A stretch of DNA of 64,000 nt, from contig NZ_WVIE01000024.1 in the NCBI RefSeq assembly GCF_010091945.1, positions 1 to 64,000 of the forward strand. Direction: 5' to 3'. Within the stretch, counting starts at the first letter, position 1. Each line of letters opens with the position of its first letter. A program made the translations under genes and the position numbers. The notes under the pieces are model-generated. The model searched no databases, had not been told where the DNA came from, and worked only from the letters and a program-made list of their open reading frames with translations. Below are positions 14,907 to 24,554 of the stretch, one piece after another. This DNA is from Myxacorys almedinensis A (GTDB taxonomy: Bacteria > Cyanobacteriota > Cyanobacteriia > Leptolyngbyales > Leptolyngbyaceae).

Positions 14907-16277
14907 CTAGCTGTCGGGTGTGCCTAACTTTTGCCCTTCTGGAGGCTGAACATAAATCAGATCGCCCGATTGCAAACCGCTCACGATTTGGGTTTCGTTG
15001 TCAAAGGTCAACCCTGTTTTTACCGTTTGAAAGGTTGGCTTCTCGGTGCCCGGAACCCAAACTCCAGTTTTGCCGCGATTGGTTGAAAGGGCTGCCGTGG
15101 GCACAACCACGGTGTTGTCTAGTTTTTCACCTAGAAAACTCACGTCGGCGTTCATTTTAGAGCGCAGTTGGTCTTTGCCAGTGAGGAGCGCCACTCGAAC
15201 TTCAAACGAGGTCACGTCTCGATCTACGATCGCTTCAGGCGCAATCCGGCGGACTCGTCCTTTAAACACTTGATCTGGATAGGCATCGACCCGAATATCT
15301 ACTTCTTGCCCCTGCCTAATCTGCCCAATGTCTACTTCGGGCACTCTTGCCCTCACTTCTAGCCCGTTTGCCAAAGCAAAAATGGAGGTAGACGTCGCGC
15401 CGTCTGCGGTTGCCGAGGCTTGAGTCGTTGGCGTGACAAAGGCCCCAACCGTGGCATAGCGCTGCGTAATGATTCCGGCAAAGGGGGCACGAATGAAGCT
15501 GTCTTCCATTCGATTTTCTACGCCCCTAAGCTGCCCCTTCGCGCTGGTTAACTGAGCGTCCGCCTGAGCAATTTCTTCAGGGCGTGCCCCGTTTCGCTGT
15601 TGCCGAAGTTGCTGAACAGCTTGCTCATACTGGGCTTGGGCTTGGCTGAGTTGGGCTTGCGCTTGTCCAACAGTTTCTCTAGCGGTTTGCTCTTTGCGCT
15701 GAAACTCGTCTAAGGCATTAACCGCGATCGCACCTTGATCGGCGAGTTCTTGCTGCCGCCCAGTTTGGCGACGGGCAAACTCAAGGGCAGAATTGGCATC
15801 GGCAACTACCCGGCGGACGCGGTTAATTTCGCTCTGTGCCCGACTCACCTCTGCTTCTGCTTGGCGAATTTCTTCGATTCGTGTTCCGGCTTTTAGCTGG
15901 TTCAGCTTGGCTTGGGCTTCTGCCACTCGCGCCTGCGCTTGAATGCGTTCTGCGTCAACATCTTGACTGTCCATCCGAGCGACAATCTGACCCTGCTCAA
16001 CCCGATCCCCTTGATCTACCAGGATCTGAGCAATCTGCCCCGCCGATTTAGGACTTAAGTTCACCGTCTGATATGGAATCACTTCGCCACTAGCAGCAAT
16101 CCGAACCGTTACGGTCTTTGCCTCGACCGGGGCAGTTGCAGTTGTGATCGCTTGGCGCGGGGCTAGGGTACGAGCAATCAAAAATCCTGTTCCAGAAACT
16201 GCGATCGTACCTGCTGCCATAGCTCCGATCAGCCAGGGAGCGGGCTTCTGAGTTTTGCCAATAAAAGGGAGATGCAT
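14907..16277 (-). CDS. HlyD/MacA-family periplasmic adaptor (DevB-like)
   Basis: 456 residues. N-terminal membrane anchor (APWLIGAMAAGTIAVSGTGFL), a lipoyl half-motif, a long Ala/Gln/Glu coiled-coil hairpin about 110-255, the second lipoyl half, and a beta-barrel domain. It bridges the inner-membrane permease and TolC. In heterocyst formers DevBCA exports glycolipids, but MacAB-type export of peptides or drugs is equally possible here. First gene of the operon. Confidence 0.92.
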   Translation of the reverse strand: MHLPFIGKTQKPAPWLIGAMAAGTIAVSGTGFLIARTLAPRQAITTATAPVEAKTVTVRIAASGEVIPYQTVNLSPKSAGQIAQILVDQGDRVEQGQIVARMDSQDVDAERIQAQARVAEAQAKLNQLKAGTRIEEIRQAEAEVSRAQSEINRVRRVVADANSALEFARRQTGRQQELADQGAIAVNALDEFQRKEQTARETVGQAQAQLSQAQAQYEQAVQQLRQQRNGARPEEIAQADAQLTSAKGQLRGVENRMEDSFIRAPFAGIITQRYATVGAFVTPTTQASATADGATSTSIFALANGLEVRARVPEVDIGQIRQGQEVDIRVDAYPDQVFKGRVRRIAPEAIVDRDVTSFEVRVALLTGKDQLRSKMNADVSFLGEKLDNTVVVPTAALSTNRGKTGVWVPGTEKPTFQTVKTGLTFDNETQIVSGLQSGDLIYVQPPEGQKLGTPDS

Positions 16278-16892
16278 TCGTCTAAATCCAGTGTAGAGAG
16301 AGGGATTAGTGAGACAGATGGGTAGAAGCCGATGGAAAACAGTTCAGATCCTTTAGACCGCTCCTCTAGCCGTTAAGTTCATCCCCATCCTTAAGCTGTC
16401 TGTCACAATCTTCAAGCTGTCATAAAAACTTAACATTTGACATCAGACTTTAGGGTTGCTTTGATCAAGCAGGACAGGGCGCTACTTTAAATCGACTTCA
16501 TCAAAAACGGCTTTCGTTTCGGAAATAGGTTGAGATGAAATTTTGCAAACCCTAACAACAACGCTATCTCGTGTTGATTGAGTTTAGAAGTCGGGAAACC
16601 TGAAGGATATTAGCCAGATAACCAGACAACAGGCTGGAGAACCCTAAAAAATCAGTATTATTGGCATAGCTTTCTTGCTCCCACCCTGCCGTAAATGCTA
16701 AGAAAGGTTCAACAGATCCGTGCTTTTTCGGTGTAGCTGCCTTGCTAAGCTCAAAGAGCACCTGTTGCAGACCGATGATCATTGAATGTTTTTTCTGTAA
16801 AAATAGCAGAACTATTCGGATTCGTCCGAGTCTAGCTGCATTCAGTACAATAAACGGATATGCATTCTGCCTTCCTGTGACGATGATAGCCT
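16278..16892. other. Intergenic region, no gene supported
   Basis: Divergent spacer of 615 bases. A 72-codon minus frame (16564-16782) has no recognisable features. A small hairpin (CGGA ttcg TCCG near 16818) precedes the plus-strand gene. A near-repeat AAGCTGTC occurs twice around 16391-16420. Confidence 0.5.
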
Positions 16893-17954
16893 ATGAGTCC
16901 CTTGCCCAACCGTTCTCCCCAATCTCCAACGCCGCTCTCGACCGACGACAGTTCTACTGAAAACAGTTCTGCTGAACGTGGAGATACCGTTGAGATGTCC
17001 CAACCATTGAGTGAGAAACCTGCTTTGATGCAGCCTCCAGCCCGTCCTGTCCGCCCTGCGCCACCGCCTGCGTCACCGCCACCGCCTGCATCGATCGCAG
17101 CGCCTGAGCCAGTGCCGCCAGTGCCTGAACCTGTGGAAGAAGATCCGATGGCGGCGTCTCGGCAGCAACCTATTCCTGCGCCCAGTGAGCCGATGCAATA
17201 TCGGGCGATCGGTCTTGTGCGCGGTCGCTATGAGCCGTCTGATGAACAGTTTACCCGTGGTAGCATGACTACCAGCGATGGTACCCTCGTTGAGGCAGTC
17301 CTGTTGGGGCGGGTCATGAGCTTGGTGAAAAACCATTTAGACCTCAGCCAAGAGCATGTTTGGGTTGTGTACCCTCGCACCCGCGATCGCCAGGAAGATT
17401 TGCACGTACAGATCGTTGGCGTGTGGGAACCGGAGAATCTGATCAAATCTGACGATGCTGAGGAACCGGTTGAGGACGAGGTGCCGTCTTATGTGCCGTC
17501 TTCTGAAGTGCAAGACAACTACTTCTCGATTCGCGGGGAGATAGTTTACCACTCTACCGACGACGGTTCGATGATCGTTAAAATTCAGCAAGCGCCTCGC
17601 AAGAAAGATGATCGTGCCAAAGCCTTTAAACTCAAGCTTCTAGGCAATGTTTCAGGAAAAGCATTAGGCTATTTCTGGGATTTGCAAGTTCATCGGCAAG
17701 CAGGGAACTTGGTCGTTCAGCAAGGAACGTCGATCGGCATGATTCCGCCTCGGAAGAAGCCAAAGTTTGAGGGTCGAAGTGATTTTAGAGGCGGTGCGCG
17801 AGGAGGCAGTAAGCCACCATTCCGTCAACGGACAGGGAGTGCACCGGGCAGACCCATGGGTGCTACCCCTCCTCCCGCCCCTAAGCGCGATGCTCCTCTC
17901 CCCAAGCCGGTGAAGAAGAGCGAACGGGCTGAGTCTGCTGAGACGGCAGAATAA
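16893..17954 (+). CDS. Conserved cyanobacterial proline-rich protein
   Basis: 353 residues with disordered ends. Ser/Pro-rich N-terminus about 1-100 (runs such as PAPPPASPPPPAS), a folded middle about 105-300 starting YRAIGLVRGRYEPSDEQFTRG and including YFSIRGEIVYHSTDDGSMIVKI, and a basic Arg/Gly/Pro tail. The middle resembles conserved cyanobacterial proteins of unknown function. The basic RGG-like tail suggests nucleic-acid binding, which is inference only. Confidence 0.8.
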   Translation: MSPLPNRSPQSPTPLSTDDSSTENSSAERGDTVEMSQPLSEKPALMQPPARPVRPAPPPASPPPPASIAAPEPVPPVPEPVEEDPMAASRQQPIPAPSEPMQYRAIGLVRGRYEPSDEQFTRGSMTTSDGTLVEAVLLGRVMSLVKNHLDLSQEHVWVVYPRTRDRQEDLHVQIVGVWEPENLIKSDDAEEPVEDEVPSYVPSSEVQDNYFSIRGEIVYHSTDDGSMIVKIQQAPRKKDDRAKAFKLKLLGNVSGKALGYFWDLQVHRQAGNLVVQQGTSIGMIPPRKKPKFEGRSDFRGGARGGSKPPFRQRTGSAPGRPMGATPPPAPKRDAPLPKPVKKSERAESAETAE

Positions 17955-17979
17955 GGTCTGACAATTAAATAGGCTACGC

Positions 17980-18004
17980 AAGGGGAGCAGGTCATGCTCC
18001 CCTT
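17980..18004. terminator. Bidirectional hairpin terminator
   Basis: AAGGGGAGCA (17980-17989) and TGCTCCCCTT (17995-18004) form a perfect 10-bp stem with a five-base loop, between two converging genes. The following TTTAATTTT gives a modest T-run. Confidence 0.78.
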
Positions 18005-18036
18005 TAATTTTAGGTTTAGGCAAGTAGAGAGGTTGC

Positions 18037-18900
18037 TCAGTCTGTGGAGGTTGTCACAAAGTGAGCGATCGCATCCAAGAGGGCATCGGGTTCATCAGTG
18101 CGGATCGAGTGTCCGCTCCCCTCAAAAATTTGTAACTCTGCGTTTGGGATCGCCGCCGCGATCGCTTCTGAACACTCTGGTGGGCAGATCCAATCGTGCC
18201 GCCCGCCGATTACCAACGTTGGGGCAGTAATGCGAGGCAAATCTTTTAGAACGTCATAGGTTCGCAAAAAGCCACCAAATGCAACGTTGATCGCCTCCAC
18301 TGAAAGAATGGCGCGATCCCACGCTGTTGGTTTATTGTTGGGCGTGTAGGTGATGGAATAGAGCGGCTGCATGACTTGAAAGTATTGGCGCAGTTGTGCT
18401 TCAGACTCAAAGTTGCCATCCCAAAGATGCTGCGCGATCGCGATTTGTTCGACGGTGCCTCGCTGGGCTAAGATCTCTTGCGCTCGCTCTAGAAAGCGAA
18501 AATCTGGAGCGGTGGCGATCGCAACTAAGTGAGACAGGTTCTGCGGATATCGACTGGCGTAAGTCAGCGCTACCATGCCACCGTAGGAACCACCGATTAC
18601 AATAATTTTGCCCAAGCCTAAATATTGCCGCAGCGCTTCGATATCTTCCACATTGTGATCGAGGGTGTAGGTCGATGGGTCGCCCCGCTCTGAGCGCCCC
18701 TGCCCACGATGGTCGATGTACACAAGCTGCATGTGATCGCCCAACCGCGAAAAGGTGGGCTTGTAAGACGTATGATCGACTCCAGGACCTCCATGGAGCA
18801 AAAAGGCGACGGGTTTTTCCTCCATGCGATCGCCGTTTGGCACAAGCGCCGATCCTTCGATGTCAAAATAGATCTTTGTGCCGCGAATCGTTGCAAACAT
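18037..18900 (-). CDS. Alpha/beta hydrolase, proline iminopeptidase-like
   Basis: 287 residues. Oxyanion HGGPGVDHTSY, nucleophile elbow GGSYGGMVAL, acid in IGGRHDWICPPECS and catalytic His in EGSGHSIRTDEP. The HGGPG start and GQGRSE motif place it near proline iminopeptidases and related S33 enzymes; the substrate is not known. It is four bases from the HcyBio gene and probably co-transcribed. Confidence 0.88.
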   Translation of the reverse strand: MFATIRGTKIYFDIEGSALVPNGDRMEEKPVAFLLHGGPGVDHTSYKPTFSRLGDHMQLVYIDHRGQGRSERGDPSTYTLDHNVEDIEALRQYLGLGKIIVIGGSYGGMVALTYASRYPQNLSHLVAIATAPDFRFLERAQEILAQRGTVEQIAIAQHLWDGNFESEAQLRQYFQVMQPLYSITYTPNNKPTAWDRAILSVEAINVAFGGFLRTYDVLKDLPRITAPTLVIGGRHDWICPPECSEAIAAAIPNAELQIFEGSGHSIRTDEPDALLDAIAHFVTTSTD

Positions 18901-18903
18901 AGA

Positions 18904-20112
18904 CTACGAGCCTCGCATATCTTGAGGAATAAAGGTGCGATCGTTCGGAATTGACGCGACAGGTTCGGTCAACATAAATGCGCCCTGTTCGATCCAGTGT
19001 TTCAATTCAGTCGCCACTTGCCGCGATAAATAGATGCTGGCGAGCGGCGCAACCCGAACCGATTTACCATCAATGATCAGTTTTCCTGATTTCAACTGGG
19101 CATAGCTTACCAGCCCAAACGTTGGACGCACCCGCCTTGGAATCGAGAAATCGACCACAGGCGCTACCAAGTCTTGATCTTGAACTGAGCAATGAGCAAT
19201 CACGGCTTCGGTCAACACGGGCAACGGAATGCCAACTCCTAGCATCAGCGATGGACCATATCCCCGTAAATAACAGCCTCTGACCCATTTCGGGTTCATG
19301 TATTTGGCGTTGCCCACGAGTGCTAGGGTTGCTGCCGGACCGATGGGCGTTCGATTGGGCAAACGTTTTTGTAGAGGGAAATGCTGGGTGCCTTCCCACG
19401 CAACATACCCGATCGCGCCGCCTAAAAACACGCGTGTGCCAATGCCAACGAGTTCTAAATCCGGATCGTTTAATAGCGGTGAAATTGCACCAGGATTGGA
19501 GTAAACCGCGTTTCCTAAGCGAGGTTGAAGCGGTCCTAGATAGGTAAAAAGCGCGCGATCGCCACCGTTGACCCCTACAATAAAATTTTGATATAAATTA
19601 CGGGGATTAAATAAATAAAACTGATTAATTGTATTTTGGGAAATCGTGGTCTCAAACGAGGCACGCGGGTAGCAATCCGTTACCTGCCCCACGGCTCTAA
19701 GCGGCACCGAACGACCTGCAATCAATTCCTCAATCACATGTCCCCCACCCCGTTGCCGCACTCGCGCTTCGGCTCCTTCTCGAACTTCTTCGATGTCGTT
19801 GAGGTCTGTCGTGCCAGAGTATTCAACCGCTTGAGAGGCTCCTAGGTACAAATCGACGGCTCCAAACCCCGCATAGGCAGGCACGCCATCGATCCAGCAT
19901 TGCCGAATTTTGATCGGTGGATCGGTTTGTCCTAGATTTAGAATCGCCCCAGACGACTCCATCGGCTCAAACGTCCCTGTTGTTACCACATCAACTTCTT
20001 TGGCAGTTTGGGCAATCCCAACCTCTGCCACTTGAGCTTTGACTTCTTCCACCGTTCGGACGACGGCTTGGCGGCGCTCGATTTTGTCATTGATTTCAGC
20101 AATCGATCGCAT
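18904..20112 (-). CDS. Homocysteine biosynthesis (HcyBio/DUF39) family protein
   Basis: 402 residues. The start RSIAEINDKIERRQAVVRTVEEVKA, the GTFEPMESSGAILNLG motif and a conserved Cys in YMNPKWVRGCYLRGYGPSL match HcyBio (DUF39), the family implicated in methanogens in making homocysteine from aspartate semialdehyde and a sulfide source. The C-terminal CBS or ferredoxin/NIL parts seen in some archaeal proteins are absent. The cyanobacterial role is inferred from family. Confidence 0.85.
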   Translation of the reverse strand: MRSIAEINDKIERRQAVVRTVEEVKAQVAEVGIAQTAKEVDVVTTGTFEPMESSGAILNLGQTDPPIKIRQCWIDGVPAYAGFGAVDLYLGASQAVEYSGTTDLNDIEEVREGAEARVRQRGGGHVIEELIAGRSVPLRAVGQVTDCYPRASFETTISQNTINQFYLFNPRNLYQNFIVGVNGGDRALFTYLGPLQPRLGNAVYSNPGAISPLLNDPDLELVGIGTRVFLGGAIGYVAWEGTQHFPLQKRLPNRTPIGPAATLALVGNAKYMNPKWVRGCYLRGYGPSLMLGVGIPLPVLTEAVIAHCSVQDQDLVAPVVDFSIPRRVRPTFGLVSYAQLKSGKLIIDGKSVRVAPLASIYLSRQVATELKHWIEQGAFMLTEPVASIPNDRTFIPQDMRGS

Positions 20113-20219
20113 AATCTATTTCCCCTAGTTGCTTAATTTACCTTGGGACAGATGAGAATATCCAGCCTTCCACCGCATCCTACAGAAGGTAACGAAATTG
20201 CTAAGGAAATATCACACAT

Positions 20220-20429
20220 ATGCTGTTACAAGAAAAAGAAACCGGAGCCTTGGTTGAAGTGCTAGACGTTCAGGTGTTAACCAATCCGGCAGAAGCTGAG
20301 GTTCCGGGTCAAATTCAGGCAGGGCAGGAAGAGCAAGATGCTAAATCCTACGGAAAAGACATCTTGATTTTCCCGTCGGGTGAAGACTTGCCACGCTGTT
20401 GGGTGGATGCAGACTACCGTATGAAATAA
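20220..20429 (+). CDS. Small conserved cyanobacterial protein
   Basis: 69 residues, acidic, with EKETGALVEVLDVQVLTNP, PGQIQAGQEEQD and the C-terminal LIFPSGEDLPRCWVDADYR. Proteins with this shape and the FPSGE.LPRCW ending are common in cyanobacteria; function unknown. No membrane segment. Confidence 0.78.
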   Translation: MLLQEKETGALVEVLDVQVLTNPAEAEVPGQIQAGQEEQDAKSYGKDILIFPSGEDLPRCWVDADYRMK

Positions 20430-20547
20430 GGAAAGTTGGCAGCGGGTGGGCGACGTTTTATCCGCCAATCGCCAAAGCGTTTGACAAAACAAAGCGCGAT
20501 CGCACATAATGGAGACCGCGCTAGAAACACAGCGCTCACCCGAATAG

Positions 20548-20621
20548 GGGACTGTAGTTCAATTGGTTAGAGCACCGCCCTGTCACGGCGGAAGTTGCGG
20601 GTTCGAGCCCCGTCAGTCCCG
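20548..20621 (+). tRNA. trnD: tRNA-Asp(GUC)
   Basis: Acceptor GGGACTG/CAGTCCC, D arm TAGTTCAATTGGTTAGAGC, anticodon stem-loop CCGCC-CTGTCAC-GGCGG with anticodon GTC, T arm GGGTTCGAGCCCC, discriminator G. CCA is not encoded. Confidence 0.96.
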
Positions 20622-20810
20622 TAGAGCATTTTGAATAACCTGAATCCGTGAATCAATAGAAATAAATGGTTTGCTCTATTTGCATACCTGAGGGGATGAG
20701 GCGCAGTGTCAAGCGAGACATCATTTAGGATTCGCCGCACTTTGGAACAAGCTTGCGATCGTGCCGTTCTGCCAAAATAGATGTAGCTGTCACTCGGACA
20801 AGACGAACCG

Positions 20811-21254
20811 ATGCTAAAAATTCAAGTTCTCTATGACACAGATTTTAATCTATGGGTTGAGTCTCAACTTCGAGCGTTGCAAGAGGGACGTTACGAGGAT
20901 TTAGACATGCCTAACCTGTTAGAGGAGATTGAGGACTTGGGAAGGCGCGATCGACAAGCGTTGGAAAGCCATTTGGTAGTGATCTTCACTCATCTACTGA
21001 AGTGGGAATTTCAACCCCAACAGCAGTGCAATAGCTGGAAATCCTCTATTCGCAATTCTAGAATTAAAATTGCAAGGACTTTAAGAGATAGCCCTAGTTT
21101 GAAGGGTTTTCTACCGTCTGTGTTAGAAGAGGCTTACTTGGACGGGCGGAAGATGGCGACAGATGAGACAGGCTTGCCAATCGCTACTTTTCCAGAATCA
21201 TCTCCTTACTCATTGGCACAGGCATTGGATGAGGACTTTCTTCCAGAGTCATGA
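20811..21254 (+). CDS. DUF29 family protein, copy 1
   Basis: 147 residues. LYDTDFNLWVESQLRALQEGRY and NLLEEIEDLGRRDRQALESHL are the DUF29 signature, followed by a helical middle (THLLKWEFQPQQQCNSWKSS). DUF29 is abundant in cyanobacteria and of unknown function. It is one of two tandem copies whose first about 150 bases and last 142 bases are identical at DNA level, while the middle differs. Confidence 0.88.
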   Translation: MLKIQVLYDTDFNLWVESQLRALQEGRYEDLDMPNLLEEIEDLGRRDRQALESHLVVIFTHLLKWEFQPQQQCNSWKSSIRNSRIKIARTLRDSPSLKGFLPSVLEEAYLDGRKMATDETGLPIATFPESSPYSLAQALDEDFLPES

Positions 21255-21285
21255 AGCCAGTAACGCTCTACCGCTAGAATGAGGA
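21144..21285 (+). repeat. 3' identical block of DUF29 tandem duplication (second copy 21699-21840)
   Basis: 142 bases, identical by eye with 21699-21840, running through the stop codons into the spacer (CAGTAACGCTCTACCGCTAG). The matching 5' block covers 20811-20960 and 21366-21515. Confidence 0.9.
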
Positions 21286-21365
21286 CTGCAAAACCCGAAG
21301 TAAAAATATAAGCTTGTGACTATCGAAGACTGTGACCATCGCTCTAATCGAGATGAGAAAAGCGT

Positions 21366-21809
21366 ATGCTAAAAATTCAAGTTCTCTATGACACAGATTT
21401 TAATCTATGGGTTGAGTCTCAACTTCGAGCGTTGCAAGAGGGACGTTACGAGGATTTAGACATGCCTAACCTGTTAGAGGAGATTGAGGACTTGGGAAGG
21501 CGCGATCGACAAGCTTTACGAAGCCATCTCAACGTTCTATTTACGCATTTACTAAAGTGGCAGTTTCAATCTAACCAGCGCTCCAATAGTTGGAAGGCTT
21601 CAATCCGTAACGCCAGACTGAGAATTTTAGACATTTTAGAAGATAGCCCAAGCCTAAAGAATTACCTGCCGACTGTTTTAGAGAATGGATATTTAGCTGG
21701 GCGGAAGATGGCGACAGATGAGACAGGCTTGCCAATCGCTACTTTTCCAGAATCATCTCCTTACTCATTGGCACAGGCATTGGATGAGGACTTTCTTCCA
21801 GAGTCATGA
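21366..21809 (+). CDS. DUF29 family protein, copy 2
   Basis: 147 residues, same start and end as copy 1 but with its own middle (RSHLNVLFTHLLKWQF, NSWKASIRNARLRILDIL, NYLPTVLENGYLAG). The copies lie exactly 555 bases apart and are the same length, so no indels occurred. The pattern indicates duplication plus gene conversion or diversifying exchange of the central helices. Confidence 0.88.
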   Translation: MLKIQVLYDTDFNLWVESQLRALQEGRYEDLDMPNLLEEIEDLGRRDRQALRSHLNVLFTHLLKWQFQSNQRSNSWKASIRNARLRILDILEDSPSLKNYLPTVLENGYLAGRKMATDETGLPIATFPESSPYSLAQALDEDFLPES

Positions 21810-21870
21810 AGCCAGTAACGCTCTACCGCTAGAATGAGGAATACAAAATTCCCTTTCGCAGCGTTTCTTT

Positions 21871-23319
21871 ATGTCTGTTCGAGTTCGCATCGCCCCTAGC
21901 CCCACCGGAAATCTACATATTGGAACTGCGAGAACCGCCGTTTTCAACTGGCTGTTTGCGCGTCATCAAGGCGGCACATTTATTCTGAGAATTGAAGATA
22001 CGGATTTAGAGCGATCGCGCCCTGAGTTTACTCAAAATATACTCGATGGCTTGACCTGGCTGGGAATGACGTGGGATGAAGGTCCAGTTTTTCAGAGCGA
22101 TCGCATCGATCTCTATGCTCAGCAGATTCAAGCCCTGCTTGACCGGGGGCTGGCATACCGTGCCTACGACACCCCAGAAGAACTGGACGCGATGAGAGAG
22201 GCCCAAAAAACGCGCAACGAAGCCCCTCGCTACGATAATCGCCATCGCAACCTAACGTCAGAACAGCAAGCCGCCTTTGAAGCGCAAGGTCGGCAAGCGG
22301 TGATTCGCTTTAAAATTGACGACGATCGCGAGATTTCTTGGACGGATCTCGTTCGCGGAACCGTCACTTGGAAAGGACGCGACCTTGGCGGAGATATGGT
22401 GATTTCTCGCGCGGCAGATACAAATGGCATTGGTCAACCGCTCTATAACTTTGTGGTGGTGGTAGATGACATCGATATGCAAATCTCCCATGTGATTCGC
22501 GGAGAAGATCATATTGGCAATACGCCAAAGCAGATTTTGTTGTATGAGGCGTTAGAAGCAACCGTTCCAGAATTTGGGCACACACCGCTCATTCTCAATC
22601 AAGCGGGTCAGAAACTCTCGAAGCGCGATGGCGTCACCTCGATTTCTGACTTCAAACGCATGGGCTACACCGCAGAAGGTCTGGTGAACTACATGACCCT
22701 GCTCGGCTGGTCTCCCCCAGAGCCGATGACCGAACTTTTCACGCTTGCAGAAGCAGCGAAGCAGTTTGGGTTTGATCGGGTGAATAAAGCGGGTGCAAAA
22801 TTTGATTGGGACAAGCTGAACTGGCTCAACAGTCAGTATTTACATGCAATGCCCGTTGAAACCGTGACAGATTTGCTGATTCCTTACTGGCAAGAAGCGG
22901 GTTATAAATTTGACGAGACCCGCGATCGCGCTTGGCTAGAGACTATTGCCAGCTTGGTCGCACCGAGTTTATCTCGATTAGATGACGCAGTTGAGATGAC
23001 GCGCTATCTCTTCATGCCCTTAGAGTTTACGGAAGATGCCAAAGCTCATCTTCAACAAGATGACTCTGCTACGGCGCTCAAAGCGATTTTGGCAGCCGTT
23101 AAGCCTGAGACGCCTCTAACCGAAAGCGAGATTCAAGCCATCATTAAACAGGTGGTGAAAGAGCAAAACCTTAAAAAAGGGGTGGTAATGAAATCCCTAA
23201 GAGCGTCTTTAACCGGAGCTTTGCAAGGTCCTGATCTCGTGCAATCGTGGCTGTTGTTGAATCAGAAAGGCAGCGATCGCGATCGCTTTGAGCAAGCCCT
23301 AACGCTCGGCACTGTGTAG
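21871..23319 (+). CDS. gltX: Glutamate--tRNA ligase
   Basis: 482 residues, full-length class I synthetase that charges tRNA-Glu, needed for translation and for tetrapyrrole synthesis. HIGH motif as [18 protein letters not shown] motif as [10 protein letters not shown], DxxL region and C-terminal anticodon-binding helical domain. Starts 61 bases after DUF29 copy 2. Confidence 0.97.
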   Translation: MSVRVRIAPSPTGNLHIGTARTAVFNWLFARHQGGTFILRIEDTDLERSRPEFTQNILDGLTWLGMTWDEGPVFQSDRIDLYAQQIQALLDRGLAYRAYDTPEELDAMREAQKTRNEAPRYDNRHRNLTSEQQAAFEAQGRQAVIRFKIDDDREISWTDLVRGTVTWKGRDLGGDMVISRAADTNGIGQPLYNFVVVVDDIDMQISHVIRGEDHIGNTPKQILLYEALEATVPEFGHTPLILNQAGQKLSKRDGVTSISDFKRMGYTAEGLVNYMTLLGWSPPEPMTELFTLAEAAKQFGFDRVNKAGAKFDWDKLNWLNSQYLHAMPVETVTDLLIPYWQEAGYKFDETRDRAWLETIASLVAPSLSRLDDAVEMTRYLFMPLEFTEDAKAHLQQDDSATALKAILAAVKPETPLTESEIQAIIKQVVKEQNLKKGVVMKSLRASLTGALQGPDLVQSWLLLNQKGSDRDRFEQALTLGTV

Positions 23320-23323
23320 CGTC

Positions 23324-24376
23324 TTAGGCATTCAACGTTGCTTGAATCCGTAATACGCCAGTGCTGCCATCCTTGCCGTTTTTATCGTCTAAAAGTTGCT
23401 GTTGGCGGTGGGATGTGGCGCGTGCTAGCAGCGTGTAGGTTCCTGGTTTTTGGGGGTTCCAAGCATAGCGCCAGAGCGTCCATTCGTGGGGAGATTCGGG
23501 GCGATTTTGCTCGGCTCGGTGCCACGTTGCCCCCTGATCTGTACTCACGTCGATCGCGGTGATTGCCGTAGAACGATCGAGCGCCACCCCCGCGATCAGA
23601 ACCCCGGTTTCCCAGCCTGCCTCGCCCCCCCGATCGAGCGTAACCCGATGGCGCTTATCCCACACGCGCCGCTCTTGCACCTGCCGGATCATGCCATGAG
23701 TGGGAATTTCAGCCGTGTTAGACCAGCCCTGATTTTCCCAGAAGCCGGTTTTGGGCTTTGCGATCGCGCTCAGTTCTACCAGCCATTTCGGTTGTTTTTG
23801 CCCAAAATGCCCCGGAATGATAATGCGTACGGGGTAGCCGTGTTCTGCGGTGAGGGGTTCACCATTCATCTGATGCACCAACCGCACCCCCTCGCGCATC
23901 AGTTCTGCAACGGGCAGCGTCGTTTCATACCAATCTGCGCCCTTCATGGCAAATTCCTTTGCCTCTGGTTTGATCCCCGCCTTCTCTAGAAACGGCAACA
24001 ACGGCGTTCCAGTCCACTGAGCATTGCCGATGAGATTGCCTCCTGTCGGGTTGCCAATGCACTCCATCGTCAGATAAAACGTTTCTTGGGGAGCTTGCAA
24101 AATATCGCTCAGGGTCAGCGTTAGAGGCGCATTAACCGCACCTTTGATGTGGAGTTCCCAGGTGTCTGCATTCACCCGTGATGGCAACGCATAAGACTGA
24201 ACATAAAACTCGCTTAATGGCGTGATCACACGATCGGGTAACGGCTCGTCAGCCCTGAGCGAACCTAAAAGCAGCAGGGGATCAAACGACCGAGACTGAC
24301 ATCCTCCAAAAACGCTGGCAGCAATGACGCCACCGGAGGTTTGCCCTAACAACTGGAGGAGAGTGCGACGGTTCAC
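23324..24376 (-). CDS. Periplasmic molybdopterin oxidoreductase, sulfite-oxidase family
   Basis: 350 residues. The N-terminus MNRRTLLQLLG with a following GGC fits a Tat signal and possibly a lipobox. The molybdenum-cofactor domain has its Mo-ligand Cys in YLTMECIGNPTGGN and the pterin-contact regions WTGTPLLPFLEKAGI and PVRIIIPGHFG; the C-terminal dimerisation domain starts near GWETGVLIAGVA. No heme domain. Substrate (sulfite or a methionine sulfoxide-type target) is unknown. Converges with gltX, four bases apart. Confidence 0.88.
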   Translation of the reverse strand: MNRRTLLQLLGQTSGGVIAASVFGGCQSRSFDPLLLLGSLRADEPLPDRVITPLSEFYVQSYALPSRVNADTWELHIKGAVNAPLTLTLSDILQAPQETFYLTMECIGNPTGGNLIGNAQWTGTPLLPFLEKAGIKPEAKEFAMKGADWYETTLPVAELMREGVRLVHQMNGEPLTAEHGYPVRIIIPGHFGQKQPKWLVELSAIAKPKTGFWENQGWSNTAEIPTHGMIRQVQERRVWDKRHRVTLDRGGEAGWETGVLIAGVALDRSTAITAIDVSTDQGATWHRAEQNRPESPHEWTLWRYAWNPQKPGTYTLLARATSHRQQQLLDDKNGKDGSTGVLRIQATLNA

Positions 24377-24554
24377 AAGATACGGGATGAGAGATGAATC
24401 CGGAATATCTCTCTAGTTAATTGTTTAGCATACTGGGAGCAGGGTTGACCGTTAGAGCAAATTGCGCGGTGTCTACGATCGTGTCACCATGGCGAGAAGC
24501 GGTGATAAATTTGATAAGCAAGAATTCTCGTTCCCCATTCCCCTCATTGTTGCC

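Noticed and set aside
16564-16782. 72-codon minus frame in a long spacer
   Set aside because: No recognisable motif, no clear ribosome-binding site, lies in a divergent promoter region.
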